From contig NZ_LQMT02000042.1 of NCBI RefSeq assembly GCF_001620365.2, forward strand, positions 186,001 through 250,000: a DNA stretch of 64,000 bases. The letters are read 5' to 3'. Below, in pieces: positions 26,387-34,503 of this stretch. Source of the DNA: Amycolatopsis keratiniphila subsp. keratiniphila (GTDB lineage Bacteria > Actinomycetota > Actinomycetes > Mycobacteriales > Pseudonocardiaceae). The position numbers and the translations under genes are program-made. The notes beneath the pieces were generated by a model, which made no database searches, was not told the origin of the DNA, and was given only the letters and a program-made list of their open reading frames with translations. Numbering within the stretch: the first letter of the stretch is position 1; each line of letters opens with the position of its first letter.

Positions 26387-27075
26387 GGTTCCGTTCACTC
26401 GCCGAACTCGACGCCGAGGTCGTGGACTGCCGTGCCTGCCCGCGGCTCGTCGCCTGGCGCGAGGAGATCGCCGTGGTCAAACGGGCGGCGTTCGCCGGCG
26501 AGACCTATTGGGCCCGGCCGGTGCCCGGCTTCGGCCCGCCGGACGCTTCGCTGGCCATCGTCGGCCTCGCTCCCTCCGCACATGGCGCGAACAGGACCGG
26601 CCGGTTGTTCACCGGCGACCCGTCCGGTGACGTTCTCTTCAAGGCGCTTCACCGGGTCGGTGTCGCGTCGCAGCCCACGTCGACCCATATAGGTGACGGG
26701 CTCGAGCTGCGAGGCACCCGGATGGTCTCCCCGGTGAGATGCGCGCCACCCGCGAACAAGCCCACACCTGAGGAACGGGAGACCTGCCGATCGTGGCTCG
26801 CGTCCGAGCTCGCGTTGCTGAAGCCGACGCTGAAGGCCGTCGTGGTGCTCGGCGCGTTCGGCTGGCAGGCGTTGCTGCCGGTGCTCGCGGAGGCGGGCTG
26901 GCCGGTGCCCGCGCCACGCCCGAAATTCGGCCACGGAGTCGAAGTGGAACTCGGCGACCTGCGCCTTTTCGGCTGTTACCACGTGTCGCAGCGCAATGTC
27001 CAGACCGGCCGCCTGACGCTTGACATGGTGTGCGACGTCCTGGCCTCCGCGACCTCGGTGGCGGGCCTGAACTGA
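26383..27075 (+). CDS. Family 5 uracil-DNA glycosylase (UdgB-like)
   Basis: 230 residues. The motif GLAPSAHGANRTGRLFTGD, with an alanine/serine in place of the usual polar catalytic residue, and the closing motif HVSQRNVQTGR are typical of family 5 (UDGb). The CRACPRL and CAPP...ETC cysteines (C16, C19 and two later) fit an iron-sulfur cluster. Family 5 enzymes remove uracil and some deaminated purines from DNA. The start overlaps the endonuclease V stop by ATGA. Confidence 0.9.
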   Translation: MRFRSLAELDAEVVDCRACPRLVAWREEIAVVKRAAFAGETYWARPVPGFGPPDASLAIVGLAPSAHGANRTGRLFTGDPSGDVLFKALHRVGVASQPTSTHIGDGLELRGTRMVSPVRCAPPANKPTPEERETCRSWLASELALLKPTLKAVVVLGAFGWQALLPVLAEAGWPVPAPRPKFGHGVEVELGDLRLFGCYHVSQRNVQTGRLTLDMVCDVLASATSVAGLN

Positions 27076-27159
27076 ATCGGTGCGGAAACCGTGGCGACGC
27101 TGGTCACAGCCGGATGGGGTCTGCGAGCGATCTCAGCTGATGGGTGCGACTATAGAAAT

Positions 27160-28488
27160 ATGGCTGGTGTTAAGTCGGAACCGACACGGATCCTCGTCCT
27201 TGGTGGTGGGTACGTCGGGCTCTACACGGCGTACGGGCTCCAGAAGATGCTCCGGGCCAACGAAGCGTCCGTGACGGTCGTTGATCCGCAGCCGCACATG
27301 ACCTATGCCCCCTTCCTGCCCGAGGCGGCGGCCGGTGCGATCGAACCGCGGCACGTGGTCGTGCCGCTGAGGCGCGTGCTCAAGCGCTGCCACGTGCTCA
27401 CCGCGCGCGTGACGAAGATCGAGCACGAGCGCAAAGCCGTGACGGTCGAGGCCGCCGACGGGCACGTCGAGCAGCTGAACTACGACGTCCTCGTGGTCGC
27501 GCTCGGCGCCGTCGCGCGCATCCTGCCGATCCCGGGCCTGGTCGAGGAGGGCATCGCCTTCAAGACCATCGGCGAGGCGATCTACCTGCGCAACCACGTC
27601 ATGACGAAGCTGGACGAGGCCGCCAGCACGCTCGATCCCGAGCAGCGCAAGCGCCTGCTGACGTTCACCGTCGTCGGCGGCGGGTTCGCCGGTATCGAAG
27701 CGCTCGCCGAGCTCGAGGACATGACCCGGTTCGCGGTGGAGAACTACTACCCGAACCTCAAGGTCGAGGACATCCGCTGGGTGCTCGTCGAGGCCGCCGG
27801 GCGGATCCTCCCCGAGGTGCGTGAAACGCTCGGTGTGTACACCGTCGAGCAGCTCGAGAAGCGCGGCATCGAAGTCTATTTGTCGACAGCCGCGAAGTCG
27901 TTCGAGAACGGCCACGTCGTGCTCTCGGACGGCACCGAATTCGACACCGACACGATCATCTGGACCGCCGGTGTGAAGGCGAACCCGGTGCTCGCCAGCT
28001 CGGACCTGCCGCTGGACAAGCGCGGCCGGGTCGAGGCCACCGCCGCGATGCAGGTCGTCGGGCACCCCGACGTCTGGACCGCCGGTGACAACGCCGCCGT
28101 GCCGGACCTCTCGCGCACCGAGCAGGACCCGACCGCGACCTGCCCGCCGAACGCGCAGCACGCCGTCCGTCAGGCGCGTCTGCTGTCGAAGAACATCATC
28201 AAGGTGATCCGCGGCGGCAAGCCGAAGGACTACTACCACAAGAACCTGGGTGCGGTGGCCAGCCTCGGCCTGCACAAGGGTGTCGCCGACGCGCTGAACC
28301 TGAAGATCAAGGGCTTCCCGGCCTGGCTCTTCCACCGCGCGTACCACCTCAAGGCGATGCCGACGTGGAACCGCAAGATCCGCATCCTGTTCGACTGGAT
28401 GCTCGGTGGCCTGTTCCGGCGCGAGGTCATCTCGCTCGGTCAGATCAACAACCCGCGCGAGGAGTTCGACAGGCTGTCGAAGTCCTGA
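27160..28488 (+). CDS. NDH-2-like NAD(P)H dehydrogenase (FAD)
   Basis: About 442 residues. The FAD-binding motif ILVLGGGYVGLYTAYGL lies near residues 11-27, a second dinucleotide motif FTVVGGGFAGIEALAEL near 167-183, and VWTAGDNAAVPD at the FAD end. A C-terminal basic amphipathic segment (FHRAYHLKAMPTWNRK) suits attachment to the membrane. It likely passes electrons from NADH to quinone without pumping protons. ATG 27160 starts just ahead of the fold; a TATAGA at 27151-27156 right upstream could be a -10 box giving a nearly leaderless message. GTG 27091 is possible. Confidence 0.87.
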   Translation: MAGVKSEPTRILVLGGGYVGLYTAYGLQKMLRANEASVTVVDPQPHMTYAPFLPEAAAGAIEPRHVVVPLRRVLKRCHVLTARVTKIEHERKAVTVEAADGHVEQLNYDVLVVALGAVARILPIPGLVEEGIAFKTIGEAIYLRNHVMTKLDEAASTLDPEQRKRLLTFTVVGGGFAGIEALAELEDMTRFAVENYYPNLKVEDIRWVLVEAAGRILPEVRETLGVYTVEQLEKRGIEVYLSTAAKSFENGHVVLSDGTEFDTDTIIWTAGVKANPVLASSDLPLDKRGRVEATAAMQVVGHPDVWTAGDNAAVPDLSRTEQDPTATCPPNAQHAVRQARLLSKNIIKVIRGGKPKDYYHKNLGAVASLGLHKGVADALNLKIKGFPAWLFHRAYHLKAMPTWNRKIRILFDWMLGGLFRREVISLGQINNPREEFDRLSKS

Positions 28489-28498
28489 GTCCGTGATT

Positions 28499-28549
28499 CC
28501 GTGAAGGCCTCCTTCCCTACCTTGAACGTAGGGAAGGAGGCCTTCACGG
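28499..28549. repeat. Long perfect intergenic palindrome (22-bp arms)
   Basis: Arms 28499-28520 and 28528-28549 match exactly around a 7-nt loop. The arm core GAAGGCCTCCTTC is itself a dyad (GAAGG, 3 nt, CCTTC). It closes the NDH-2-like gene, 10 nt after its stop, and lies just upstream of the next gene. Confidence 0.95.
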
Positions 28550-28559
28550 CGTTTAAGGT

Positions 28560-29066
28560 GTGCCGGTGCAGGCATTCCGGAAGTTGAAGCCGCCCATCCA
28601 ATCCGCCCTTCCCCGGCCGGGGCTGACCCCGCTCGAACTCGCCCACGACCTCGTGGAGCGGATCGAACAGGGGACGAAGTACGCGCGGATCCGCAAACGC
28701 CGGTTCCGCGCGCGGTCGGTCATCCTGCGGATCCTGGCGCTGCTCTTGTCGGCGACGTCGACGATCATCCTCGGCCTGCAGAGTCTGAACGCGGCTACGG
28801 GGACGGCGTTCGCGCTGGTCGCCGTCGTGACCGTGGTGAACGTGCTCGAACCCTTCTTCGCGTGGCGCTCGCTGTGGGTGCTGATGGAAGAGGGCCAGTA
28901 CAAGTTCTACCGGCTGCGTGACGAGCTGACGTACTACATCGCATCGACGCCGCCCGAAGAGCTCGACCAGGCCGTGTTGCGTGAGCGATTCGACCAGTAC
29001 CAGGCGATCTGGGACCTCGTCGGCAACAGCTGGCTCAAGTACCGCCAAGCCGACAAGGCGAACTAG
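28560..29066 (+). CDS. Two-TM SLATT-like membrane protein
   Basis: 168 residues. A helical, basic N-terminus leads to two adjacent membrane helices (about 56-76 and 81-101), then an acidic helical cytosolic tail (YKFYRLRDELTYYIASTPPEEL). This layout is typical of SLATT-domain proteins, predicted pore-forming effectors usually paired with nucleotide-signal genes. No such partner is seen here, so function is inferred weakly. Start is one of the two overlapping GTGs at 28558 and 28560. The gene ends 39 nt before a tRNA gene. Confidence 0.65.
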   Translation: MPVQAFRKLKPPIQSALPRPGLTPLELAHDLVERIEQGTKYARIRKRRFRARSVILRILALLLSATSTIILGLQSLNAATGTAFALVAVVTVVNVLEPFFAWRSLWVLMEEGQYKFYRLRDELTYYIASTPPEELDQAVLRERFDQYQAIWDLVGNSWLKYRQADKAN

Positions 29067-29105
29067 GTCATCGCCTCGCTCAGGGCATCGCCTAGGCTGA
29101 CCCGT

Positions 29106-29179
29106 GCCCCGGTAGCCCAACTGGCAGAGGCAGTCGACTTAAAATCGACACAGTGCGGGTTCGATCCCCGTCCGGGGCA
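29106..29179 (+). tRNA. Class I tRNA with anticodon UAA (Leu codon UUA)
   Basis: A clean cloverleaf: acceptor stem GCCCCGG/CCGGGGC (29106-29112 with 29172-29178), a short D stem, anticodon stem GTCGA/TCGAC with loop CTTAAAA, a 5-nt variable loop, and T stem GCGGG/CCCGT with TTCGATC. Discriminator base A at 29179; CCA is not encoded. The anticodon TAA would read UUA leucine codons, but bacterial tRNA-Leu normally has a long variable arm, and this one does not, so its amino acid identity is uncertain. A TAGGCT at 29093-29098 may be the -10 box. Confidence 0.9.
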
Positions 29180-29251
29180 CGTACAGCATTCCGGACCTGA
29201 CGAGTTCCGCTCTGTGGACATGCTGGTCCGCGTGGTCGGCCGCTGCCGACA

Positions 29252-30496
29252 ATGACCCACATGACCGGAACCGGCCTGACCGACGAAGCCACCTACGACC
29301 GCACCCGGATCGAGCAATGGCGGGCGGGGAAGGCGCTGTCGCGGCGCGGGATGCTCCGGCTGACGGCTGGCGGCTCGCTCGCGCTGACCGCGTTCGGCGC
29401 GCTTCCGTCCGGGACAGCGTCGGCGGCCACACCGATCGTGAAGCCCCTGCCGCCGGAGATTTTCGAGGTCTACGGCACCAACGCGGAGACACGCTGGGAA
29501 GCGATGAGCGGCCAGGGCTACCTGACCCCGGTCGAGCGGTTCTTCGTGCGGAACCACACCGCCACTCCGACGATCGACGTCGGCACTTGGCGGCTGAAGC
29601 TCTTCGGGACCGGGCTCAGCGGAGGGCCGGTCGAGTTCAGCTACCGAGACCTGCTGCGATTGCCTTCCGAGTCGATCACGGCCGCCATCGAATGCGCGGG
29701 CAACGGACGGAGTTACTTCACCAGCCAGCAAGGGCAATCGGTGTCCGGTACGGCGTGGAAGCTCGGCGCGATCGGCGTCGCGCGCTGGCGTGGTGTCCGG
29801 CTTTCCACGGTGCTGGTCAAGGCGGGCCTGACTCGGCACGCGGTGGACGTCCTGCCGGAGGGGCTGGACGCCGATTACGTCACCGGCGGGGTCAACCTGG
29901 GGAAGGTGCGCCGTCCTTTGCCGGTCGCGAAAGCGTTGCAGGACGTCTTGCTGGCCTACGAGATGAACGGACGCCCGCTCCCGCCGGACCACGGCTATCC
30001 GGTGCGGCTCGTCGTGCCGTCCTGGGCCGGTATCTCGTCGATCAAATGGTTGGGGCGTATCGAAGTCTCCGAGACGCCGCTGGTGTCGCCGTGGAACACG
30101 CAGTACTACCGGCTGCTCGGGCCGGGTTATCCGGCGGAGGGCACGCTCGTGACCCGGCAGGTGGTCAAGAGCGCGTTCGAATTGCCCTGGAACGCCGAGT
30201 TCGCGGCCGGCGGCAGGCAGGTGCTGCGCGGCCGTTCGTGGTCGGGCAACGGCCGGATCCGGCGGGTCGACGTCGATACCGGAAATGGTTGGCGGCAGGC
30301 GAAGTTCGTGGGCGCGGCCGCGGATCGAGGGTGGCAGCGCTGGGAGATCCCTTGGCGCGCCGGTGTTCCCGGTGCCCACACGCTGCGGGCGCGAGCCACC
30401 GACATCACCGGTGCCACCCAGCCGGAGGTCACCCCGCACAACACGCAGGGCTACCTGTTCGACGCCGTCGTCCGGCATCCGGTACGGGTGGTGTGA
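29252..30496 (+). CDS. Molybdopterin-dependent sulfite oxidase family protein (Tat-exported)
   Basis: 414 residues. An SRRGMLRLT motif near residues 30-38 starts a twin-arginine signal peptide ending near ASAA. The oxidoreductase domain follows, with the molybdenum Cys148 in AAIECAGNGRSYF, SWAGISSIKWLGRIEVSE and a C-terminal immunoglobulin-like dimer domain. It probably oxidises sulfite or a related compound outside the membrane. The next gene, one nt downstream, is a winged-helix regulator. ATG 29252 is chosen; 29261 is also possible. Confidence 0.9.
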   Translation: MTHMTGTGLTDEATYDRTRIEQWRAGKALSRRGMLRLTAGGSLALTAFGALPSGTASAATPIVKPLPPEIFEVYGTNAETRWEAMSGQGYLTPVERFFVRNHTATPTIDVGTWRLKLFGTGLSGGPVEFSYRDLLRLPSESITAAIECAGNGRSYFTSQQGQSVSGTAWKLGAIGVARWRGVRLSTVLVKAGLTRHAVDVLPEGLDADYVTGGVNLGKVRRPLPVAKALQDVLLAYEMNGRPLPPDHGYPVRLVVPSWAGISSIKWLGRIEVSETPLVSPWNTQYYRLLGPGYPAEGTLVTRQVVKSAFELPWNAEFAAGGRQVLRGRSWSGNGRIRRVDVDTGNGWRQAKFVGAAADRGWQRWEIPWRAGVPGAHTLRARATDITGATQPEVTPHNTQGYLFDAVVRHPVRVV

Positions 30497-30497
30497 G

Positions 30498-31004
30498 ATG
30501 ACGCAGTCGGTCGCGGTGAGCTTCGAGCCGACCGTCGAGCTGACCCTGGCGTTGCGGGTGAACACCGACTCCGAGCACGCCGCCACGATCGCCGCGCGCC
30601 TGCTTGAGTCCTTTGAGGACACTGTCGGCGTGACCTTGACGGCACGGACCGTCCAAACCGGCCAGGTCGTCGAACTCGCCGGACGGCGGCGGTCCGGTGA
30701 GTCCGCCCCGCCGCTGCGCATCGAGCCGGATTCGCGGCGGGTGCTGCTGCGCGGCGAGGTACTGGAGTTCACCAGGCTCGAGTTCGACCTCCTGCTGTTC
30801 CTGAGCCGGAATCCGGATCGCGTCTTCGACCGCGTCACGCTGATGGAGCGGGTGTGGGGCCTGTCCGGCGGCAACGTCCGGACCGTCGACGTCCATGTCC
30901 ACAAGATCCGGGGCAAGCTGGAACCCGTGCTGACACCGATCGCGACGGTGCGCGGGGTCGGTTACCGGTTCGACGGGGCGGGTCAAGTGGTCATCGCGGA
31001 CTGA
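30498..31004 (+). CDS. Winged-helix (OmpR-type) regulator lacking a receiver domain
   Basis: 168 residues. The C-terminal 95 form an OmpR/PhoB-type winged helix (LRIEPDSRRVLLRGEVLEFT, LEFDLLLFLSRNPDRVFDR, TVDVHVHKIRGKL, VRGVGYRF). The N-terminal 70 residues have no phospho-acceptor Asp pocket and no recognised domain. So it is not a normal two-component response regulator; a ligand sensed by the short N-terminus is plausible. It starts 1 nt after the sulfite oxidase stop and overlaps the convergent HsdR-N-like gene by 14 bp. Confidence 0.8.
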   Translation: MTQSVAVSFEPTVELTLALRVNTDSEHAATIAARLLESFEDTVGVTLTARTVQTGQVVELAGRRRSGESAPPLRIEPDSRRVLLRGEVLEFTRLEFDLLLFLSRNPDRVFDRVTLMERVWGLSGGNVRTVDVHVHKIRGKLEPVLTPIATVRGVGYRFDGAGQVVIAD

Positions 31005-32199
31005 GCGACGAATCCGCGCCGTTCGACACCGTGCCTTCGGCCGCCCTGGGTTCGGAGGTGGCTGCTGAGTTGTATCGGGTCACGGTCTTCCGGAGGTGGT
31101 CTGCATGCTGGTAGATCTCCTCGACTGTCGTGATGGGGATGCGTGTCTCGACCTTGTTCTCGTCGAAGACGCCGAGATACTTCTTTGAACGGTTGAACCA
31201 CAGGCGTGCGATCGGCTTACGATTGTTGTCGTCAAGCAGGACGCCGAAGTAGGTCTTCGTATCGCGCGCGATGATCCGGGCCGCCGGGACCTCTCGGCAG
31301 ACGATTGCGCGGACAATCCGATACCCCTCGAGCTCTTCTTCGGTCGTCACCACATCCCCGTTGCTGTCACGGGTCCGTGCTTCCGCCGGAGCCTCGGGGG
31401 AGTCCTCGGCAGGAACTTCCTGATCTGAAAGATTGGGCGCACCGGCTGAAACGCTGACGAAGGAATCGGGGCCGCCAAGCGCGTTCTTCAGACGATCGTT
31501 GACCTGCTCGTTGAGGAACTGCCGGGCCGCCTTGTCCACAAGTGGGGCGAACTGGTCGCGCACTCGCTGGGTGAAGGAGCCTTCGTAAACACGGCCTGCC
31601 AAGAACTTCACCCACTCGTCCTCGGGCGTCTTGAACTGGGTCGCGAGGATCCGCTTGATCTGGCCGATGTACTTGAGTTCCTCGGCTGCACTAATGACCG
31701 AGTCCAGGTTGAAGGACTCCTTGCTCAACTTCGCGAGCTCGGGAATGAGCGTCTCGTCGATATCCGAAAAATCGAGTACCAGGAAGGGTTTCGCGTCCAT
31801 TCTGTTCGGCGCGTCCAGATCGGTGTAGAACTGGTAGACTTCGCCGTTGGTGAGGATGGCGATCCTCGCATTGGTCACAGCGAAGTAGCGGAAAAGCTGG
31901 GAAGCGTGCTCGATCCGAAGCGGATCGTTGATCTTCTTGGCCTCGACGAGTACCTGCACCTGCCCGTCGTGCACGATGGCGTAGTCGATCTTTTCGCCCT
32001 TTTTAGTGCCGACATCAGCAGTGAATTCGGGGATTACTTCTGCGGGATTGAAGACGTCGTATCCGAGGACCGTGCTGATGAAGGGCATCACGAAAGCGTT
32101 CTTGGTGGCCTCTTCCGTCTGGATGTCGGCCTTGTGCTTCCGGATTTTCAGAGCCAGAGCCTGTGCGCGCTCTGCGATCTCCATAGTGATGCCCTCCAT
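30991..32199 (-). CDS. HsdR-N-like PD-(D/E)xK nuclease-fold protein, orphan
   Basis: 402 residues. The N-terminal half resembles the type I restriction HsdR N-terminal nuclease domain: D72 in KIDYAIVHDG, then VLVEAKK (E86, K88), the PD-(D/E)xK core, and an IAILTNGEVYQFYTD segment. The helicase motor of HsdR and the HsdM/HsdS genes are absent. A linker rich in Glu, Ala and Ser follows (residues about 265-300), then a second small domain with a C-terminal KYLGVFDENKVETRIPI segment. The gene is noticeably less GC-rich than its neighbours, fitting transfer. Start 32199 has GAGGA 8 nt upstream; ATG 32184 has GGAGGG and may be used instead. Confidence 0.75.
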   Translation of the reverse strand: MEGITMEIAERAQALALKIRKHKADIQTEEATKNAFVMPFISTVLGYDVFNPAEVIPEFTADVGTKKGEKIDYAIVHDGQVQVLVEAKKINDPLRIEHASQLFRYFAVTNARIAILTNGEVYQFYTDLDAPNRMDAKPFLVLDFSDIDETLIPELAKLSKESFNLDSVISAAEELKYIGQIKRILATQFKTPEDEWVKFLAGRVYEGSFTQRVRDQFAPLVDKAARQFLNEQVNDRLKNALGGPDSFVSVSAGAPNLSDQEVPAEDSPEAPAEARTRDSNGDVVTTEEELEGYRIVRAIVCREVPAARIIARDTKTYFGVLLDDNNRKPIARLWFNRSKKYLGVFDENKVETRIPITTVEEIYQHADHLRKTVTRYNSAATSEPRAAEGTVSNGADSSLSPR

Positions 32200-32432
32200 A
32201 TGACACGTTCCTCGGTGCGCCATGGCCGCACCTTCCCCAGTGGCTATCGCCGCGTTGCGGGACCTAGGTCGTAAATGGAAGCTCTCGCGTTACATCTCGT
32301 GACTCAATGGAGATGTCGGATGTCAACATGATCGTCCGGCAACACCGACAACGGATCACCCGGAACGTGACGAGTCATGAGCTGGGCCTCACGATCGTCG
32401 GCCGGCAAAGCCGGGATGTCAGGATACGAACC

Positions 32433-33269
32433 GTGACTCCCACTTACGTCCTGGTCCACGGTTCCAACAGCGCCTCGTTCACCTGGGGCCCGCTGCAACG
32501 CGAGCTCGCCCTGCTCGGCCACCGCACGCTGGCCGTCGACCTTCCCGGACACGGCTTCGCCGCCGGTTTCCACGCCGCCTATCAGGCACCGCAAGACCTC
32601 GAAGCGCTGGCCACGGCGCCGTCGAACCAGGCGGGCGCCATGTTGGCCGAGGCCGTCGAGCAGGTGGTGGACGTCGTGCGCAAGGTCGCCGAGCACGGTC
32701 CCGTCATCCTTGTCGGGCACAGCCGCGGCGGGCTCGTGCTCACCGGCGTCGCGAACGCCGTCCCGGAACTGATCGACCGGATCGTCTACATCTCCGCGTG
32801 GTGCTGCGTCGACGCGACGGTGGGCGAGTACATGCAGGGGCCCGAGTACGCGAGCAGCGCGCTCAACGACGTCGGCGGGGTCGTCGTCGCGAACCCGGCC
32901 GAGCTCGGCGCGCTCCGGATGAATTGGCGCACCGCCGATCCCGCGCTGCTGGCCGCGTTGAAGACCGCGATGATCGAGGACGGCACCGAGCAGGAGTTCT
33001 TTGCCTACCTCAACACTCTTGAGCCGGACGAGAGCCTCGACGCCGGGACCGAACTCGCCGACGCCGCCACTTGGGGCCGGATCCCGCGCACCTACATCAG
33101 GCTCACCGAAGACCGGTCGATGCCGCTCGCACTGCAGGACCGTTTCATCAAGGAGGCGGACGCGCTCACCCCGGACAACCCGACCGACGTGCGGTCACTG
33201 ACGAGCAGCCACGTCCGCTTCCTCATGCACCCGCAGGAGGCCGCCGCCCTCCTCGCCGGGCTCGCGTGA
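32433..33269 (+). CDS. Alpha/beta hydrolase (esterase-like)
   Basis: 278 residues. The opening TYVLVHGSNSASFTWGPLQREL carries the HG oxyanion motif, and Ser97 in GHSRGG is the nucleophile; the His is probably in LTSSHVRFLMHP near the end. A long acidic cap domain separates them. Substrate unknown. GTG 32433 is preferred, as the fold begins there; the in-frame ATG 32307 would add 42 residues unlike the family. It overlaps the next gene's start by 1 nt (TGATG). Confidence 0.86.
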   Translation: MTPTYVLVHGSNSASFTWGPLQRELALLGHRTLAVDLPGHGFAAGFHAAYQAPQDLEALATAPSNQAGAMLAEAVEQVVDVVRKVAEHGPVILVGHSRGGLVLTGVANAVPELIDRIVYISAWCCVDATVGEYMQGPEYASSALNDVGGVVVANPAELGALRMNWRTADPALLAALKTAMIEDGTEQEFFAYLNTLEPDESLDAGTELADAATWGRIPRTYIRLTEDRSMPLALQDRFIKEADALTPDNPTDVRSLTSSHVRFLMHPQEAAALLAGLA

Positions 33270-33853
33270 TGACGGACGCTCGGTTCACCAAAGGGCATCT
33301 GATCACCTTGCTGATCAGTTCCGCGATCGGCGTGGGATTCGGTGCCGGATGGTGGTTCTTCGGAGCCTCCTCCGTTGCCGACGGATCGACGCCGCTGGTC
33401 GTCGTGGGCATCGTCGCGGTGCTGGGCTTGGTGGGCTGGCTCGTCCTGACCGCCCGGCACGGCGCCGGACTGCCCGCGGGCGACGGCCGGGAGGAGAGCC
33501 CGTTCGGCAAGCGATACGGGATCGCCGTGCTGCTCATGCTGGTGGGGATCTTCGCCGGCTCCAGGGTGCTTTCGGCGGTCTTCGAGGTTCCCGAAGCCGT
33601 GCCCGCGTGGGTGCTTTTCGTGGTCGGCCTGCACTTCCTGCCGTTCGCGAAGTTGTTCGGCTCGCGACGTTTCCTGGTGCTGAGCGCCCTGTTGTGCGCT
33701 GTCGCCGTGCTGGCGGCCGTGCTCGCGATCGCGGGCTGGGCCGCGGCCTGGCAGCTCGTGCCCGGCTTCGGAGGTGCCGTGGTCCTCTGGGGGACCGTCG
33801 CCGCCGGGCTGCTCGCGACGGAAGGTCAGGGAGCGACGAGCCCCGCTTCGTAG
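33269..33853 (+). CDS. Small polytopic membrane protein
   Basis: 194 residues with about six hydrophobic segments, paired as three hairpins with short loops, and a Ser/Ala tail. No motif was recognised. It is translationally joined to the upstream hydrolase (TGATG), so the two likely act together. The 3' end overlaps the convergent response regulator gene by 28 bp. Confidence 0.7.
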   Translation: MTDARFTKGHLITLLISSAIGVGFGAGWWFFGASSVADGSTPLVVVGIVAVLGLVGWLVLTARHGAGLPAGDGREESPFGKRYGIAVLLMLVGIFAGSRVLSAVFEVPEAVPAWVLFVVGLHFLPFAKLFGSRRFLVLSALLCAVAVLAAVLAIAGWAAAWQLVPGFGGAVVLWGTVAAGLLATEGQGATSPAS

Positions 33854-34494
33854 GCGAAGATCGTCAGCTGGACCCGGTTGGTCGCGTCGAGTTTCGCGAA
33901 GATCCGGGTGATGTGGGTCTTCACCGTCGCCTCGCTCAGGTGCAGTTCCGCGCCGATTTCGGCGTTGGTCCAGCCTTGCGCGACGGCGGTGACGATCTGC
34001 CGCTCGCGTTCGGTCAGGGTGCCCAGCCCGGCTCGCGCCCGATGACGGCGAGGGCTCGTCCTGGTCGCGACGAAATGCCCGATGAGTTTCCGCGTCGTCC
34101 GCGGCGACAGCATCGCCTCACCCGCCGCGACCACGCGCACCGCGTCGATGATCTCCTGCGGCGACCCCTCCTTCAGCAGGAACCCGCTGGCGCCCGCGCC
34201 GAGCGCGTCGAAGACGTACTCGTCGAGGTCGTAGGTGGTGAGCACGAGGACCTTCGGCGGGTTGGGCAGTGCGGTGACCGCGGCGGTCGCGGTGAGGCCG
34301 TTCATCCGCCGCATCCTGATGTCCATCAGCACGACGTCGGGCGCGTGCATGGTCACCTTCGGCACGGCCTCGTCCCCGTCACCGGCTTCCGCGACGACCT
34401 CGATGTCGCCCGTGCTGGACAGGATCATCGACAAACCGGTTCGCACGAGCGGGTCGTCGTCGACGAGCAGCACTCGCAGTGGGCGCTGGTTCAC
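33826..34494 (-). CDS. NarL-family two-component response regulator
   Basis: 222 residues. The receiver domain has Asp12/Asp13 and the phospho-acceptor Asp58 in VVLMDIRM, followed by a LuxR-type helix-turn-helix near residues 150-215 (LTERERQIVTAVAQGWTNAEIGAELHLSEATVKTH). It acts as transcription factor after phosphorylation by the kinase gene immediately upstream on the same strand, 9 nt away. The histidine kinase is of the DesK/NarX type. Target genes cannot be told; the DUF4190-type membrane protein divergent to the kinase is one candidate. Confidence 0.94.
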   Translation of the reverse strand: MNQRPLRVLLVDDDPLVRTGLSMILSSTGDIEVVAEAGDGDEAVPKVTMHAPDVVLMDIRMRRMNGLTATAAVTALPNPPKVLVLTTYDLDEYVFDALGAGASGFLLKEGSPQEIIDAVRVVAAGEAMLSPRTTRKLIGHFVATRTSPRRHRARAGLGTLTERERQIVTAVAQGWTNAEIGAELHLSEATVKTHITRIFAKLDATNRVQLTIFAYEAGLVAP

Positions 34495-34503
34495 CCGGTC
34501 AGG

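Noticed and set aside
29106..29179. Canonical tRNA-Leu(UAA)
   Set aside because: The variable loop is 5 nt, while bacterial tRNA-Leu is class II, so I only state the anticodon.
29063..30916. Long minus-strand open frame over the tRNA and sulfite oxidase genes
   Set aside because: It covers a tRNA and a well-supported plus-strand gene and encodes no recognisable domain.
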